From Thermoanaerobaculales bacterium (lineage in GTDB: Bacteria > Acidobacteriota > Thermoanaerobaculia > Thermoanaerobaculales > Sulfomarinibacteraceae), in assembly GCA_035358815.1 (NCBI GenBank), contig DAOPQC010000003.1:124001-188000 (forward strand): 64,000 nt of DNA, given 5' to 3'. Both the position numbers and the translations under genes were made by a program. Numbering within the stretch: the first letter of the stretch is position 1; each line of letters begins with the position of its first letter. Shown one piece after another: positions 1 to 10,381 of the stretch. A model generated the notes under the pieces. It was not told the origin of the DNA and did no database searches. It worked only from the letters and a program-made list of their open reading frames with translations.

Positions 1-747
1 GCCCGGGTCGGCGTTGCACCAGTAGATGTCGTCCGCCTGCAGATCGAGCACCCACTTGGTCGTCAGGTACTGCGAGATCAGCGAGTAGTGCACGTGCTGG
101 GCGCCCTTGGGCTGGCCGGTGGTGCCCGAGGTGTAGTGCAGCACCGACGGCGTCTCGGCGGTCGAGGGAAAGACGTCGAACGCCTCCACCCGCGGCTCGC
201 CCGCGAGGTCGAACGCCACCTCTCCGGCCTTGAGCTGAGCGCCCTCGCTGTCCACGACCACGATCTGGCGCAGGCTGGGCAGCTGCTCGCGCGTCCTGCG
301 CACCACCGGCAGGTGCTTGCGCTGGGTGATGACCACGCAGGTCCCCGCGTCCTTAAGGCGGGTCACGAGCGAGTCCTCGCGGAACGCCGAGAACAGGGGC
401 TGAACGATCCCGCCCATCTTGAGGACTCCGAGGAAGCCGATGTAGAGCTCGGGCACGCGGTCCATGAACAGGCAGACGCGCTCGCCCGGCTCCACTCCGA
501 GCCGCACCAGGAAGGCGGCGATGGTGTTCGACAGCACCCTGAGGTCGTCGAAGGTGAAGCGCTTCTCGTGGCCCTGGTGGTCCTCCCACAGCAGCGCCGG
601 CTTGCCGCCCTGGCCGAGCTGACAGATCCGGTCGCTGCAGTGGTAGCCGATGTTGATGACGTCGCCGGCGCGGTAGCCGAGCTCCCGCTCCGCGATCGAC
701 CAGTCGAAGCTCTGCAGCCGCTCCTCGTAGCTCCCGATGTTGCTCAC
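1..747 (-). CDS. acsA: Acetyl-CoA synthetase (AMP-forming), N-terminal part
   Basis: This is the first 249 codons of an AMP-forming acetate-CoA ligase; the gene runs off the left window edge, so the C-terminal lid domain is not visible. The enzyme makes acetyl-CoA from acetate, ATP and CoA through an acetyl-adenylate. The start is a GTG preceded about 12 nt upstream by GAGGAGG. The N-terminus (SNIGSYEERLQSFDWSIAE) resembles the shorter Bacillus AcsA type rather than enteric Acs. The adenylation P-loop YTSGTTGQPKG lies near residue 215. It sits 32 nt downstream of acpS on the same strand, so the two are probably co-transcribed. An acyl-CoA ligase of other specificity is possible but less likely. 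Confidence 0.9.
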   Translation of the reverse strand, partial: MSNIGSYEERLQSFDWSIAERELGYRAGDVINIGYHCSDRICQLGQGGKPALLWEDHQGHEKRFTFDDLRVLSNTIAAFLVRLGVEPGERVCLFMDRVPELYIGFLGVLKMGGIVQPLFSAFREDSLVTRLKDAGTCVVITQRKHLPVVRRTREQLPSLRQIVVVDSEGAQLKAGEVAFDLAGEPRVEAFDVFPSTAETPSVLHYTSGTTGQPKGAQHVHYSLISQYLTTKWVLDLQADDIYWCNADPG

Positions 748-779
748 CCTGCCGGTCCTCCTCGAATCAGTGATGCCGC

Positions 780-1157
780 TCAGGCCTCGAGCACGACGTT
801 GGCGGCCGCAACGGAGTCGGTATGCGACAGCGCGACGTGCACCGAGCGAACGCCCCGCCCGTCGGCGAGCTCGCGCAGCCGGCCGTGCAGCACGAGCGAA
901 GGCCGCCCGGCCACGTCGCTGCGGACCTCCGCCTGCTTCCAAAGGAAGCCCTCGCTGCGGTCGAGGGCGAGGGCCTTGAACACCGCCTCCTTGGCAGCGA
1001 GGCGCGCCGACAGGTGCCGGGCCGGGTAGCGCTTGGCCTCGCAGTACGCGATCTCGCCGGGCGTGAACAGCTGCTCGAGGAAGCCCCGTCCCTCGCTCTC
1101 GAGCTGGCGCTCGACCCGCCTCACCTCGACCAGATCGCAGCCGATCCCAAGGATCAC
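780..1157 (-). CDS. acpS: Holo-[acyl-carrier-protein] synthase AcpS
   Basis: A 125-residue protein of normal AcpS length. It transfers 4'-phosphopantetheine from CoA to the conserved serine of acyl carrier protein, which fatty-acid synthesis needs. Seen: the N-terminal GIGCDLVEVRRV motif with the metal-binding Asp, the central FTPGEIAYC stretch, and RLAAKEAVFKAL, the second conserved signature with its catalytic Glu and Lys. The start codon is GTG with GGGAGAG just upstream. Linkage to acsA makes an operon joining acetyl-CoA supply to carrier-protein activation. Confidence 0.95.
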   Translation of the reverse strand: MILGIGCDLVEVRRVERQLESEGRGFLEQLFTPGEIAYCEAKRYPARHLSARLAAKEAVFKALALDRSEGFLWKQAEVRSDVAGRPSLVLHGRLRELADGRGVRSVHVALSHTDSVAAANVVLEA

Positions 1158-1294
1158 GTCAGCTCTCCCCCAACCCGGCTGACCGCTCCGCGACGCCGCC
1201 CTCGATCACGCTGGCCACGCCGTCGTGAGAGGGCGTCTCGCGCCGGCGAACGCACCAGCGGAGTCTACCATCGACTGCCGGCAGCGACGACGAG

Positions 1295-1510
1295 GTGGTC
1301 CGGGCGTCGGACAGCGAGGTGGTCCTCCACATCAGGGCGTGCGAGTGGGCGCGTTACTTCCGGGAGCGCCACTTCTCGGTCGGCTACCTCGTCGCATGCA
1401 GCACCGACGATGCCGAGTTGCGTGCGGTCACCGACAACCTGCGGATGCAGCGCACCTCGACCATCATGGAGGGCGGGACGGTCTGCGACTTCAGGGTCTA
1501 CAAGGTCTGA
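1295..1510 (+). pseudogene. C-terminal remnant of an ATC-hydrolase-like protein
   Basis: The frame encodes about 71 residues matching, by pattern, only the C-terminal half of the L-2-amino-thiazoline-4-carboxylic acid hydrolase family: CEWARYF, a V-A-C-STDD block, then RTSTIMEGGTVCDFRVYK. Family members are roughly twice this length. A TGA at 1226-1228 closes the frame upstream, and there is no ribosome binding site before the GTG at 1295, so the N-terminal half is missing. I read it as a decayed gene. A short functional protein cannot be excluded. Confidence 0.55.
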
Positions 1511-1708
1511 CGGCGCCGGCTCACCAGTCCTCGATTCCCGACCACCCGCCAGCGGGGAGCGGCGGCACCGTCGTGAGAGATGCAGCACCTTGGTCCGGCG
1601 CCATCCGCTCGGTCACGGTTGCCCCAGGCGCGGCCTCCCTCACGCACAGTGCAGCGGACGCCGCGTGCGTCGTGACGGGGCGCCGCGCGGCCGGGACGCC
1701 GCCCGCGG

Positions 1709-2305
1709 TCACTCGACGCTGAAGGCCTGCAGCTCGACCGGGACCACGTGCACGGTGGCGCTGGTGAAGTCGATCGTGAAGGTGCCGGTGATGCCAGGGG
1801 TAAACGTGCTGAGCACGAGGTAGTAGGTCTGACCGGGCTGGAGCGTCACGCCGTCGGCGGCGGTGAAGGCGCTCCAGTTTCCGGTGCCGTCATCGTCGTC
1901 CCAGGCGACGACGTTGGCGAACGGGTTGGCCGGCTCGAACGGGTCGCAGTACACGTACATCGTCGTGTCACTCATCGTCGACGCCGTGACCGCGCACTCC
2001 AGGTTTTCGACCGCCGTGACGCCAATCGGGATCACCTCGTAGTACTCCCCGTTCTGGCTCGAGTCGTCGCAGGACGCGGCGCAGGCAGGCGACACGTCGC
2101 ACAGGTAGACCCGGTCCCACAGCGGAGAGGCCGACGTGAGCTCACCGGAGTAGGTGTCGACGAGCAGCTTGCCGTCCGGGATGCTGAAATCCCCCGGCTT
2201 TCCCTGGACCTCGATCTGCCGCTGCTTCTCGAAATCTCCCGGCGACTCGCACAGGGCGAACGCCGCCACCATCACGACGCACACAGTCATCAACACGACT
2301 TTCAT
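1709..2305 (-). CDS. Secreted protein of unknown function
   Basis: About 198 residues. I chose the ATG of MKVVLMTVCVVM because GGAGG lies 7 nt upstream; an in-frame ATG four codons earlier lacks this spacing. The first ~24 residues are a signal peptide (VCVVMVAAFALCES). The mature part is acidic and aromatic with four to five Cys, a WDDDDGTGNW stretch and a QPGQTYYLVLSTF strand typical of bacterial pre-peptidase C-terminal (PPC-like) beta-sandwich domains. It ends VVPVELQAFSVE. It is probably extracellular or periplasmic. No catalytic motif is seen and the function is unknown. Confidence 0.75.
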   Translation of the reverse strand: MKVVLMTVCVVMVAAFALCESPGDFEKQRQIEVQGKPGDFSIPDGKLLVDTYSGELTSASPLWDRVYLCDVSPACAASCDDSSQNGEYYEVIPIGVTAVENLECAVTASTMSDTTMYVYCDPFEPANPFANVVAWDDDDGTGNWSAFTAADGVTLQPGQTYYLVLSTFTPGITGTFTIDFTSATVHVVPVELQAFSVE

Positions 2306-2365
2306 GCGAGCCTCCATCGAGCATCGCTGTTCCTGTTCATCACGGCTACCGAACCACCGTTGAGG

Positions 2366-4270
2366 TTAGCACGACTGTGCCCGGAACGACCGGGCTGTGG
2401 CATCGTCGGCTACTGAGACGGGCCGCGACTCGCGCTCACCGACCTGCTGCCGCCACATCGCGGCGTAGAGCCCCTGCGCCGCGACCAGCGCATCGTGGCT
2501 GCCGGTCTCGACGACACGACCCCGCTCGAGCACGTAGATCGCGTCCGCGTGAGCGATCGTGCTCAGGCGGTGCGCGATCAGGATCACCATCTGCTGCCGG
2601 CTTCGTGACACCGTGCGCAGGGTGGCCGCGATCTCCTGCTCGGTGATCGAGTCCAGCGCCGACGTCGCCTCGTCGAAGAGGAACATCCGAGGCTCGCGCA
2701 GCAGCGCGCGGGCGATGGAGAGGCGCTGGCGCTCCCCGCCCGAGACCCGCAGCCCGCCCTCTCCAATGCGCGTGTCGAGGCCCTCGCCCGACCGCTCCAG
2801 CAGCTGGCCCGCCGCGGCGCGGTGCATCACCTCGAGCATCTCCCCGTCAGTTGCCGTCGGCTTCACGAGCTGCAGGTTCTCCCGGATCGTGCCGGAGAAC
2901 AGCTGGGGGTCCTGGGCGACGAAGCCGATCTGCCGGCGGATGCGGTTGTAGCGAAGCTGGTTGATCGGGACCCCGTCCACGGAGACGACACCACTGCTCG
3001 GTGCGTACAGCCCGAGGAGGAGCTTGACCAGCGTCGACTTGCCCGAGCCCGACGGCCCTGCGAAGGCGATGGTGTCGCCGAGCCGGAGCTCGAAGCTGAT
3101 GTGGTCGATCGCGTTCTCGGTCGCACCCCGGTAGCGGAAGACCACGTCATCGAACCGCAGCCGCTCGATCTCGCCGATCTCCACGGGCTCGTCGGGCCGC
3201 CTCTCGATCGGCGCCTGCATGAGCCGGTCGAACGACTGCAGCGACGCCTCGGACTCCCGGTAGCTGAGGATGACCCGCCCGAGCTGCTGCAGCGGGCCGA
3301 AGATCGTGCCGAGGATGAGCTGGAACGAGATCAGCTCGCCGGCCGAGAGGACGTCGCGAAAGATGAGCCACAGCAGGATGAAGAGGATCGACTGGCGGAG
3401 GACGTTGACAAGGGTGCCCTGCAGGAACGAGAGGGCGCGGATCTGGCGGACCTTGTCCATCTCGAGGTCGAGAATCTGCCGGGTGTAGCCCTGGAGGCGC
3501 CGGATCTCGGGCCAGGTCAGCCCGAGGCTCTTCACCAGCTCGATGTTGCGCAGCGACTCCGTGATCGTCCCGGACAGGCGCGCGGTCTCGCGGACGATCG
3601 ACCGCTGCACGGTCTTGATCTTCCGGCTGAGCGTCCCCGTGATGCCCCCCAGCACCACCACTCCAATGGCGAACACCGGGATCAGCAGCCAGTGCCGGGT
3701 CACGCCGTACCAGACGACGAAGCCGAGCCCGACGAAGGACGAGTAGAGGATGCTCACCGCCGCGTCGATGAAGCGCTCGCTGTCGAACCGCACCTTCTGG
3801 AGCAGCCCCATCGTCTCGCCGCTGGTGCGCTCCTGGAGGTCCACGAACGACAGCCGCAGCGTCTGCTTGACGCCGTCGTTGAACATCTCCGTCCCGGCCC
3901 TGGCGACGACGAGCCGCAGCACGTACTCCTGGACGGTGGTCGCGGCGCGGGAGGCGAGCGCCACGGCCACGGCCACGCCCAGCCAGAAGAGCACGCCGCG
4001 GACGAGCTCCGACTCCGGGCGGCCCCGGGGATTGAGCACGTAGTCGTCGATGATCTTCCCGAAGATCAGTGGGTCGACGAGCGTCAGCACCTGGGCGAGG
4101 CCGGCGAGCAGCAGCGTGAGCGCGACCAGCCCGCGGTGCGGTCGCAGGTACCGCCAGAGGACGCTCAGGCCGCCTCCGGACTGACGGCCTCCCTGGAGGT
4201 CGGGGGCAGCCGCCATGCTGCCGTAGCGGCCACGCTCGAACAGTGACGGCGGTTCCCGGTCGAACGCCAT
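2366..4270 (-). CDS. ABC exporter, fused permease-ATPase
   Basis: A half-transporter of about 634 residues (MsbA/MDR type) expected to work as a homodimer in the inner membrane. The N-terminal half carries six hydrophobic segments (ABC transmembrane type 1). The C-terminal ATPase has Walker A GPSGSGKST, Q-loop FVAQDPQLF, signature VSGGERQRLS, Walker B MFLFDEATSALD and the switch His in LIAHRLSTIAHA. The chosen start is the ATG of MAFDREPP, because the 20 residues before it look non-coding and a TATAAT sits just upstream. The substrate (lipid, drug or peptide) cannot be told from sequence. Confidence 0.9.
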   Translation of the reverse strand: MAFDREPPSLFERGRYGSMAAAPDLQGGRQSGGGLSVLWRYLRPHRGLVALTLLLAGLAQVLTLVDPLIFGKIIDDYVLNPRGRPESELVRGVLFWLGVAVAVALASRAATTVQEYVLRLVVARAGTEMFNDGVKQTLRLSFVDLQERTSGETMGLLQKVRFDSERFIDAAVSILYSSFVGLGFVVWYGVTRHWLLIPVFAIGVVVLGGITGTLSRKIKTVQRSIVRETARLSGTITESLRNIELVKSLGLTWPEIRRLQGYTRQILDLEMDKVRQIRALSFLQGTLVNVLRQSILFILLWLIFRDVLSAGELISFQLILGTIFGPLQQLGRVILSYRESEASLQSFDRLMQAPIERRPDEPVEIGEIERLRFDDVVFRYRGATENAIDHISFELRLGDTIAFAGPSGSGKSTLVKLLLGLYAPSSGVVSVDGVPINQLRYNRIRRQIGFVAQDPQLFSGTIRENLQLVKPTATDGEMLEVMHRAAAGQLLERSGEGLDTRIGEGGLRVSGGERQRLSIARALLREPRMFLFDEATSALDSITEQEIAATLRTVSRSRQQMVILIAHRLSTIAHADAIYVLERGRVVETGSHDALVAAQGLYAAMWRQQVGERESRPVSVADDATARSFRAQSC

Positions 4271-4279
4271 GTCACCACG

Positions 4280-4285
4280 ATTATA
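4280..4285 (-). promoter_or_regulatory. Possible -10 box of the ABC exporter gene
   Basis: A perfect TATAAT on the minus strand ends 10 nt before the ATG at 4270, so transcription would begin within a few bases of the start codon. The -35 position (TTCGGG at 17-nt spacing) is poor, so this is only suggestive. Confidence 0.35.
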
Positions 4286-4344
4286 GGGACGCCCTCCGGC
4301 GCCCCGAAACGTCGATGCCGCAGCGAACACGCCGGATCCGTCGG

Positions 4345-4372
4345 GGGCCCCGGCGGTTCAACGCCGGGGCCC
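4345..4372 (-). terminator. Hairpin downstream of katG
   Basis: Perfect 11-bp inverted repeat, GGGCCCCGGCG and CGCCGGGGCCC around a 6-nt loop, 22 nt beyond the katG stop codon. No T-tract follows, so it may stabilise the 3' end rather than act as a classical intrinsic terminator. Confidence 0.6.
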
Positions 4373-4394
4373 ACCGGAATCCCATTTGTGAGGA

Positions 4395-6578
<2,184 letters not shown>

Positions 6579-7126
6579 GTCGGTTCTCCTTCCCGTTGGT
6601 CGATTTGATCGTCGGTTGCAGCTTGGCCTGCGTCGTTGTCGTCACGTGTCTGCGGAACGCGCCGGACACGGACGCCGCCCTCGTCGGTCCCCGACCCTCC
6701 CGGGGTCTGGGCGAGGCACTCGGGGCAGCGGCCCCAGTAGACCACCTCGGCCTCGTCGATCTCGTAGCCCGCGTCGTCGGCAGGGGTCAGGCATGGTGCG
6801 GCACCGACTGCGCAGTCGACATCGACCATCCGGCCGCAGGCGCGGCAGATCAGGTGGTGGTGGTTGTCGGCAGTCCTGCCCTCGTAGCGCGCCGGCGATC
6901 CGGCGGGCTGGATGCGCCGGATGAGACCTTTGTCAGCCAGCATGCCGAGGGCGTCGTACACCGCCTGGCGGGAGATGACGCCGATCTCGGCCCGTACCAC
7001 CTTGGCGACGTCGTCCGCCGTGGCGTGGGGTCGACCCGACACCGCCGCCAGGACGGCCAGGCGTTGAGCCGTCACGTGGACACCGTGTCGTCGAAGCAGA
7101 TCGGCTGAGGCGTCATTCATCCATCT

Positions 7127-7178
7127 AGTATCAGTCAAAAACTGGATCTTGTCAAATATTGTGTTGCAGTCCAGTATC
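7127..7178 (-). promoter_or_regulatory. Promoter and candidate operator of the fur-katG operon
   Basis: On the minus strand TTGACA (7155-7150) is separated by exactly 17 nt from GATACT (7132-7127). The predicted transcription start falls at or next to the A of the regulator's ATG at 7120, so the mRNA may be leaderless. An inverted repeat, ACTGGA at 7141-7146 and TCCAGT at 7170-7175, brackets the -35 box and is a candidate autorepression operator. The stretch is clearly more AT-rich than its surroundings. Confidence 0.6.
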
Positions 7179-7336
7179 TTCTGAGGGCAGGAGCGAGCAG
7201 GATTGCGATCTCTCACAGCGGGACCGCCGAAGGCAGTGGATCGGCCAGCTTCCCGAACAGGTCGGAACCCGTGCCAGACAGGTGGTGATCGATGGGCCGT
7301 CGCGTTGCACGGTCGGCAAGGCCTGAGGCCGTCGGC

Positions 7337-9133
7337 TCACCAGTCCCCGACCGTCGCGACCAGCCGCGTCCACAACTCGCCGCCGCCGAGTGAGTTGGTC
7401 ATGATGACCAGGCCCGAGCCCCGCTCGAGCGAGAACTGGCTGAAGCAGCGGAAGCCGGTGCGGTTAGCGCCGCTGTGGTGGAAGACCTCGCCGCCGGCCG
7501 TGGTGTTGAGCGACCAGCCGAGCCCCCACAGCACGGCGCGGCCCTCGCCGGAGAAGGGCCGCTCGATCGGGTCCCGCGCGTCGAGCGCGACCTGGTCCCG
7601 CAGCATCTCGCGCGCCGACGTCTGCGACAGCACCTCCGAGTCGCCGCGCGCCGCTTTCATCACCTCGACCATGATCCGGGCGTACTCCCCGGCGGTGGTG
7701 TAGAGCGTGTAGGCCGCGTTCGGATGGGTGTACCGCGACCTCGTGAGGGGGCTCCCATCCTCGCCGTGGCCGCCGGCCAGCACGCGGTCGAGGTCCGGAC
7801 TCCAGGCGAAGCTCGAGCCGTCCAGGCCGAGGCAATCGAAGAGGGACGTGCGGGCGAGCACGTCGAGCGGCCGGCCGGTGAGGCCCTCGACGACCCGCTG
7901 CAGGTAGAAGACGCCCTCGCCGGAGTAGCCGAAGCGCGCGCCAGGCGCGAACAGCAGGGGCAGCGGGCCCTCGCGCTCCTCCTCGCCGGGACGCCAGTTG
8001 GGAAGCCCGGTCGTGTGCGCGAGCGCCATCCGCGCGGTGATGCGCCGCCAGCTTTCGTCGCCCGGCGCATAGAGCTCGCCCCCGTACTCGGCGAGCGGCC
8101 GGTCGAGGTCGAGCAGGCCACCGTCGACGAGCTGCAGCGTGAGAATTGCGAACACCGGCTTGCTCATCGAGGCGGCCTCGAACAGGGTCTCGCTCGTGAC
8201 CGGCGTCCCCTTGTCGGCATCGCTCACGCCGTACGCCTTCGACCACGCGACCTCGCCCCCGTCGATCAGAGCGATCGCGACGCCGGGGACGCGGTGCTCC
8301 AACATCAGCCTCGGGACGAGCCCATCGATCGTCGCCACGACCTCGTCGCGGGGCGGCGGCGCCGCCCGATAGGATGGGGCGATCGCGGCCACCGCGATCC
8401 GCGCCGCGCGCCGCACGTCCTCGTCGCGGTCGGGCAGCGCCTTGACGAGCGCCGGCACCGCGGCGGCCGCCCCGGCTCCGATCGCGCCGATGGCCGCCGC
8501 GGCGCAGCTCCGCACCCTCGCGTCGCGGTCGCCGAGCGCTCGCGCCAGCGCCGGAGCTGCGGCAGAAGCGGCCGGGCCGAGGCGGCCGAGGGCGATGGCG
8601 GCGGAGAAGCGCACGCTGTCGCGGGCGTCGCCGAGCGCCTCGCTGAGCGCGGGCACTCCGGCGCCACCGAGCCGGCCGAGCGCGACTGCGGCCACGCCGG
8701 CGAGGGAGGGGTCCTCGCCGGCGAAGGTGGCGATCAAGGGGGCGATCGCCGATGCCGCGGCCGGCCCGATCCGGCCGAGCGCGTCGGCCGCGCTCTCGCG
8801 CACCGCCGGCTCGGGGTCGGCCAGCGCCGCTGTGAGCTCCGGCACCGCGGCGGCGGCCTCCGGCCCGACCAGGCCGAGGGCGCGCGCCGCGCCCTGCCGG
8901 ACGCGAGCGCGGTCGTCAGCGCAGGCCGCCTCGAGGGCCGGCAGCGCGGCGGCGCCGCAGCCGCCGAGCGAGGCCGCCGCCTCCCAGCGGGCGGCGCCGC
9001 CGTCGGCGTCGAGCTGCGCGACGAGAGCGGCGACGGCTGCGGCGTCACACGTCCCGGCCGCCGCAGGCGCACCGGCGACCAGCGCGGCCGCGAAACCGAA
9101 GGCAGGAACGAGCACTCGGTGGAACCGGCTCAT
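7337..9133 (-). CDS. Secreted HEAT-repeat / class C beta-lactamase-fold hydrolase fusion
   Basis: About 598 residues. Domains in order: signal peptide (FGFAAALVAGAPAAAG), residues ~30-270 of HEAT/PBS-lyase-type repeats with the recurring element AARALGLVGPEAAAAVPEL, then a serine hydrolase of the beta-lactamase/penicillin-binding class C fold. The catalytic SxxK is S322-M-S-K325; a YSG element stands where YxN is usual, and HSG stands in the KTG position. The fold includes esterases, D-aminopeptidases and lactamases, so the substrate is open. I chose the ATG of MSRFHRVLV; the gene begins 4 nt after the stop of the desulfhydrase-like gene, so the two are co-transcribed. Confidence 0.85.
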   Translation of the reverse strand: MSRFHRVLVPAFGFAAALVAGAPAAAGTCDAAAVAALVAQLDADGGAARWEAAASLGGCGAAALPALEAACADDRARVRQGAARALGLVGPEAAAAVPELTAALADPEPAVRESAADALGRIGPAAASAIAPLIATFAGEDPSLAGVAAVALGRLGGAGVPALSEALGDARDSVRFSAAIALGRLGPAASAAAPALARALGDRDARVRSCAAAAIGAIGAGAAAAVPALVKALPDRDEDVRRAARIAVAAIAPSYRAAPPPRDEVVATIDGLVPRLMLEHRVPGVAIALIDGGEVAWSKAYGVSDADKGTPVTSETLFEAASMSKPVFAILTLQLVDGGLLDLDRPLAEYGGELYAPGDESWRRITARMALAHTTGLPNWRPGEEEREGPLPLLFAPGARFGYSGEGVFYLQRVVEGLTGRPLDVLARTSLFDCLGLDGSSFAWSPDLDRVLAGGHGEDGSPLTRSRYTHPNAAYTLYTTAGEYARIMVEVMKAARGDSEVLSQTSAREMLRDQVALDARDPIERPFSGEGRAVLWGLGWSLNTTAGGEVFHHSGANRTGFRCFSQFSLERGSGLVIMTNSLGGGELWTRLVATVGDW

Positions 9134-9137
9134 CGCT

Positions 9138-10160
9138 TCACCGCCGGATCTTCGTGCACTCGGCCAGCGGCCGGACGGCATCCTCGAAGGCGAACACGAT
9201 CGGCAGGCCTCCGGTGTGGAGGAAGACGGCCGTCACCCCCGGGTCGAGCACGCCGCGACGCGCGAGGTCGAGCAGGCCGCTCATCGACTTGCCGGTGTAG
9301 ACCGGGTCGAGGACGAGGCCTTCGAGCCGCGCCGCCAGGCGGATTGCGTCGTCGCCCGCAGCGGTGGGAACGCCGTAGTCGCCGCCGTAGTCGTCGAAGC
9401 ACGCGAGCTCACCGGGGGAGACCGGCACCTCCGCCCCGAGCAGCCGCGCCGCCTCGGCCACCAGCTCGAGCGTGCGCCGCCTGATCTCGCCGGCGCTGCG
9501 GGAGACGCTGATCCCGAACACCCGCGCCCGGGGCAGGAACAGCCGTGCGCCGAGATTGAGGCCGGCGAAAGTGCCGCACGAGCCGACCGCGGTGATGATC
9601 TGCAGCGGCCCGTCGCCGAGCTGTGCGGCCAGCTCCCGGACTGCCTGCACGTAGCCGAGCGCTCCGGCGCCGGTGCTGCCGCCCAGCGGCACCGCGAACG
9701 GCCGGCGGCCGGCGGCGCGCAGCTCGCGCACCCACTCCTCCATGGCGGCCGCCAGCGAGTCGTTGTCGTCGTCGTCGACCAAGTAGCGGATCTCGGCGCC
9801 GTAGAGCACGTCCAGCGCCAGGTTGCCGCCGAAGCTCGCGAAGTCCGGGCCGCCCAGGACCAGCTTGGCGTCGAGCCCGAGTCGCCGGCCCGCGGCCGCG
9901 GTCATTGCCGCATGGTTGGACTGGGTGCCGCCGACCGTGACCAGCAGGTCGCTGCCGGAGCGCACGGCCGCGGCGAGGTCGTACTCGAGCTTGCGCGCCT
10001 TGTTGCCACCGAGGGCGAGCCCGGTCATGTCGTCGCGCTTGATCAGCAGGCGGGCGAGGCCGGCGTGCGCGGCGAGCCGCGGCGCCTCGACGACCGGCGT
10101 CGGCAGCTGCGCCAGCCGCACCCGCTCGATCGCGTCGAGGCGCTGCATGACGTCTGACAT
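9138..10160 (-). CDS. D-cysteine desulfhydrase / ACC-deaminase-family PLP enzyme
   Basis: A 340-residue fold-type II pyridoxal-phosphate enzyme. The Schiff-base lysine is in LALGGNKARKLEYDL; the substrate-binding loop is VTVGGTQSNHAAM; a Gly-rich phosphate loop occurs as TAVGSCGTFAGL. This group includes D-cysteine desulfhydrase (D-Cys to pyruvate, sulfide and ammonia) and 1-aminocyclopropane-1-carboxylate deaminase. The length and PVYTGKSMSGLLDL near the C-terminus fit DcyD-like proteins better than true ACC deaminases, but specificity rests on residues I cannot compare here. Confidence 0.85.
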   Translation of the reverse strand: MSDVMQRLDAIERVRLAQLPTPVVEAPRLAAHAGLARLLIKRDDMTGLALGGNKARKLEYDLAAAVRSGSDLLVTVGGTQSNHAAMTAAAGRRLGLDAKLVLGGPDFASFGGNLALDVLYGAEIRYLVDDDDNDSLAAAMEEWVRELRAAGRRPFAVPLGGSTGAGALGYVQAVRELAAQLGDGPLQIITAVGSCGTFAGLNLGARLFLPRARVFGISVSRSAGEIRRRTLELVAEAARLLGAEVPVSPGELACFDDYGGDYGVPTAAGDDAIRLAARLEGLVLDPVYTGKSMSGLLDLARRGVLDPGVTAVFLHTGGLPIVFAFEDAVRPLAECTKIRR

Positions 10161-10381
10161 CTCAGCCCGGATTATGCACGAACCCGCGCGGCGCGACCTC
10201 GATCGGCCGCCGCCCCGGCCTCACTCGCCGGCCCGCCCAGCGCGAGGCGGTTGCTCGCCAGATCAGATGCCGACGATGAGGTGCTCGCTGGCGGCTGACG
10301 TGTCGGCCGCGACCGTGGTGCCGCCGCCGTTCCCCAGGGAGCCGAACGCCGGTGAGGGAAAGGGTGACAGCTCTAGCGTCT

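Noticed and set aside
88..1029. Long plus-strand open frame opposite acsA and acpS
   Set aside because: Antisense shadow of two confidently identified genes; His/Arg/Gly-rich translation without motifs.
10265..10381. Minus-strand frame ending GNGGGTTVAADTSAASEHLIVGI with a stop
   Set aside because: The end looks protein-like, but the frame has no start codon of its own and runs into the reductase gene. It may be a further gene remnant, but I could not tie it to a family.
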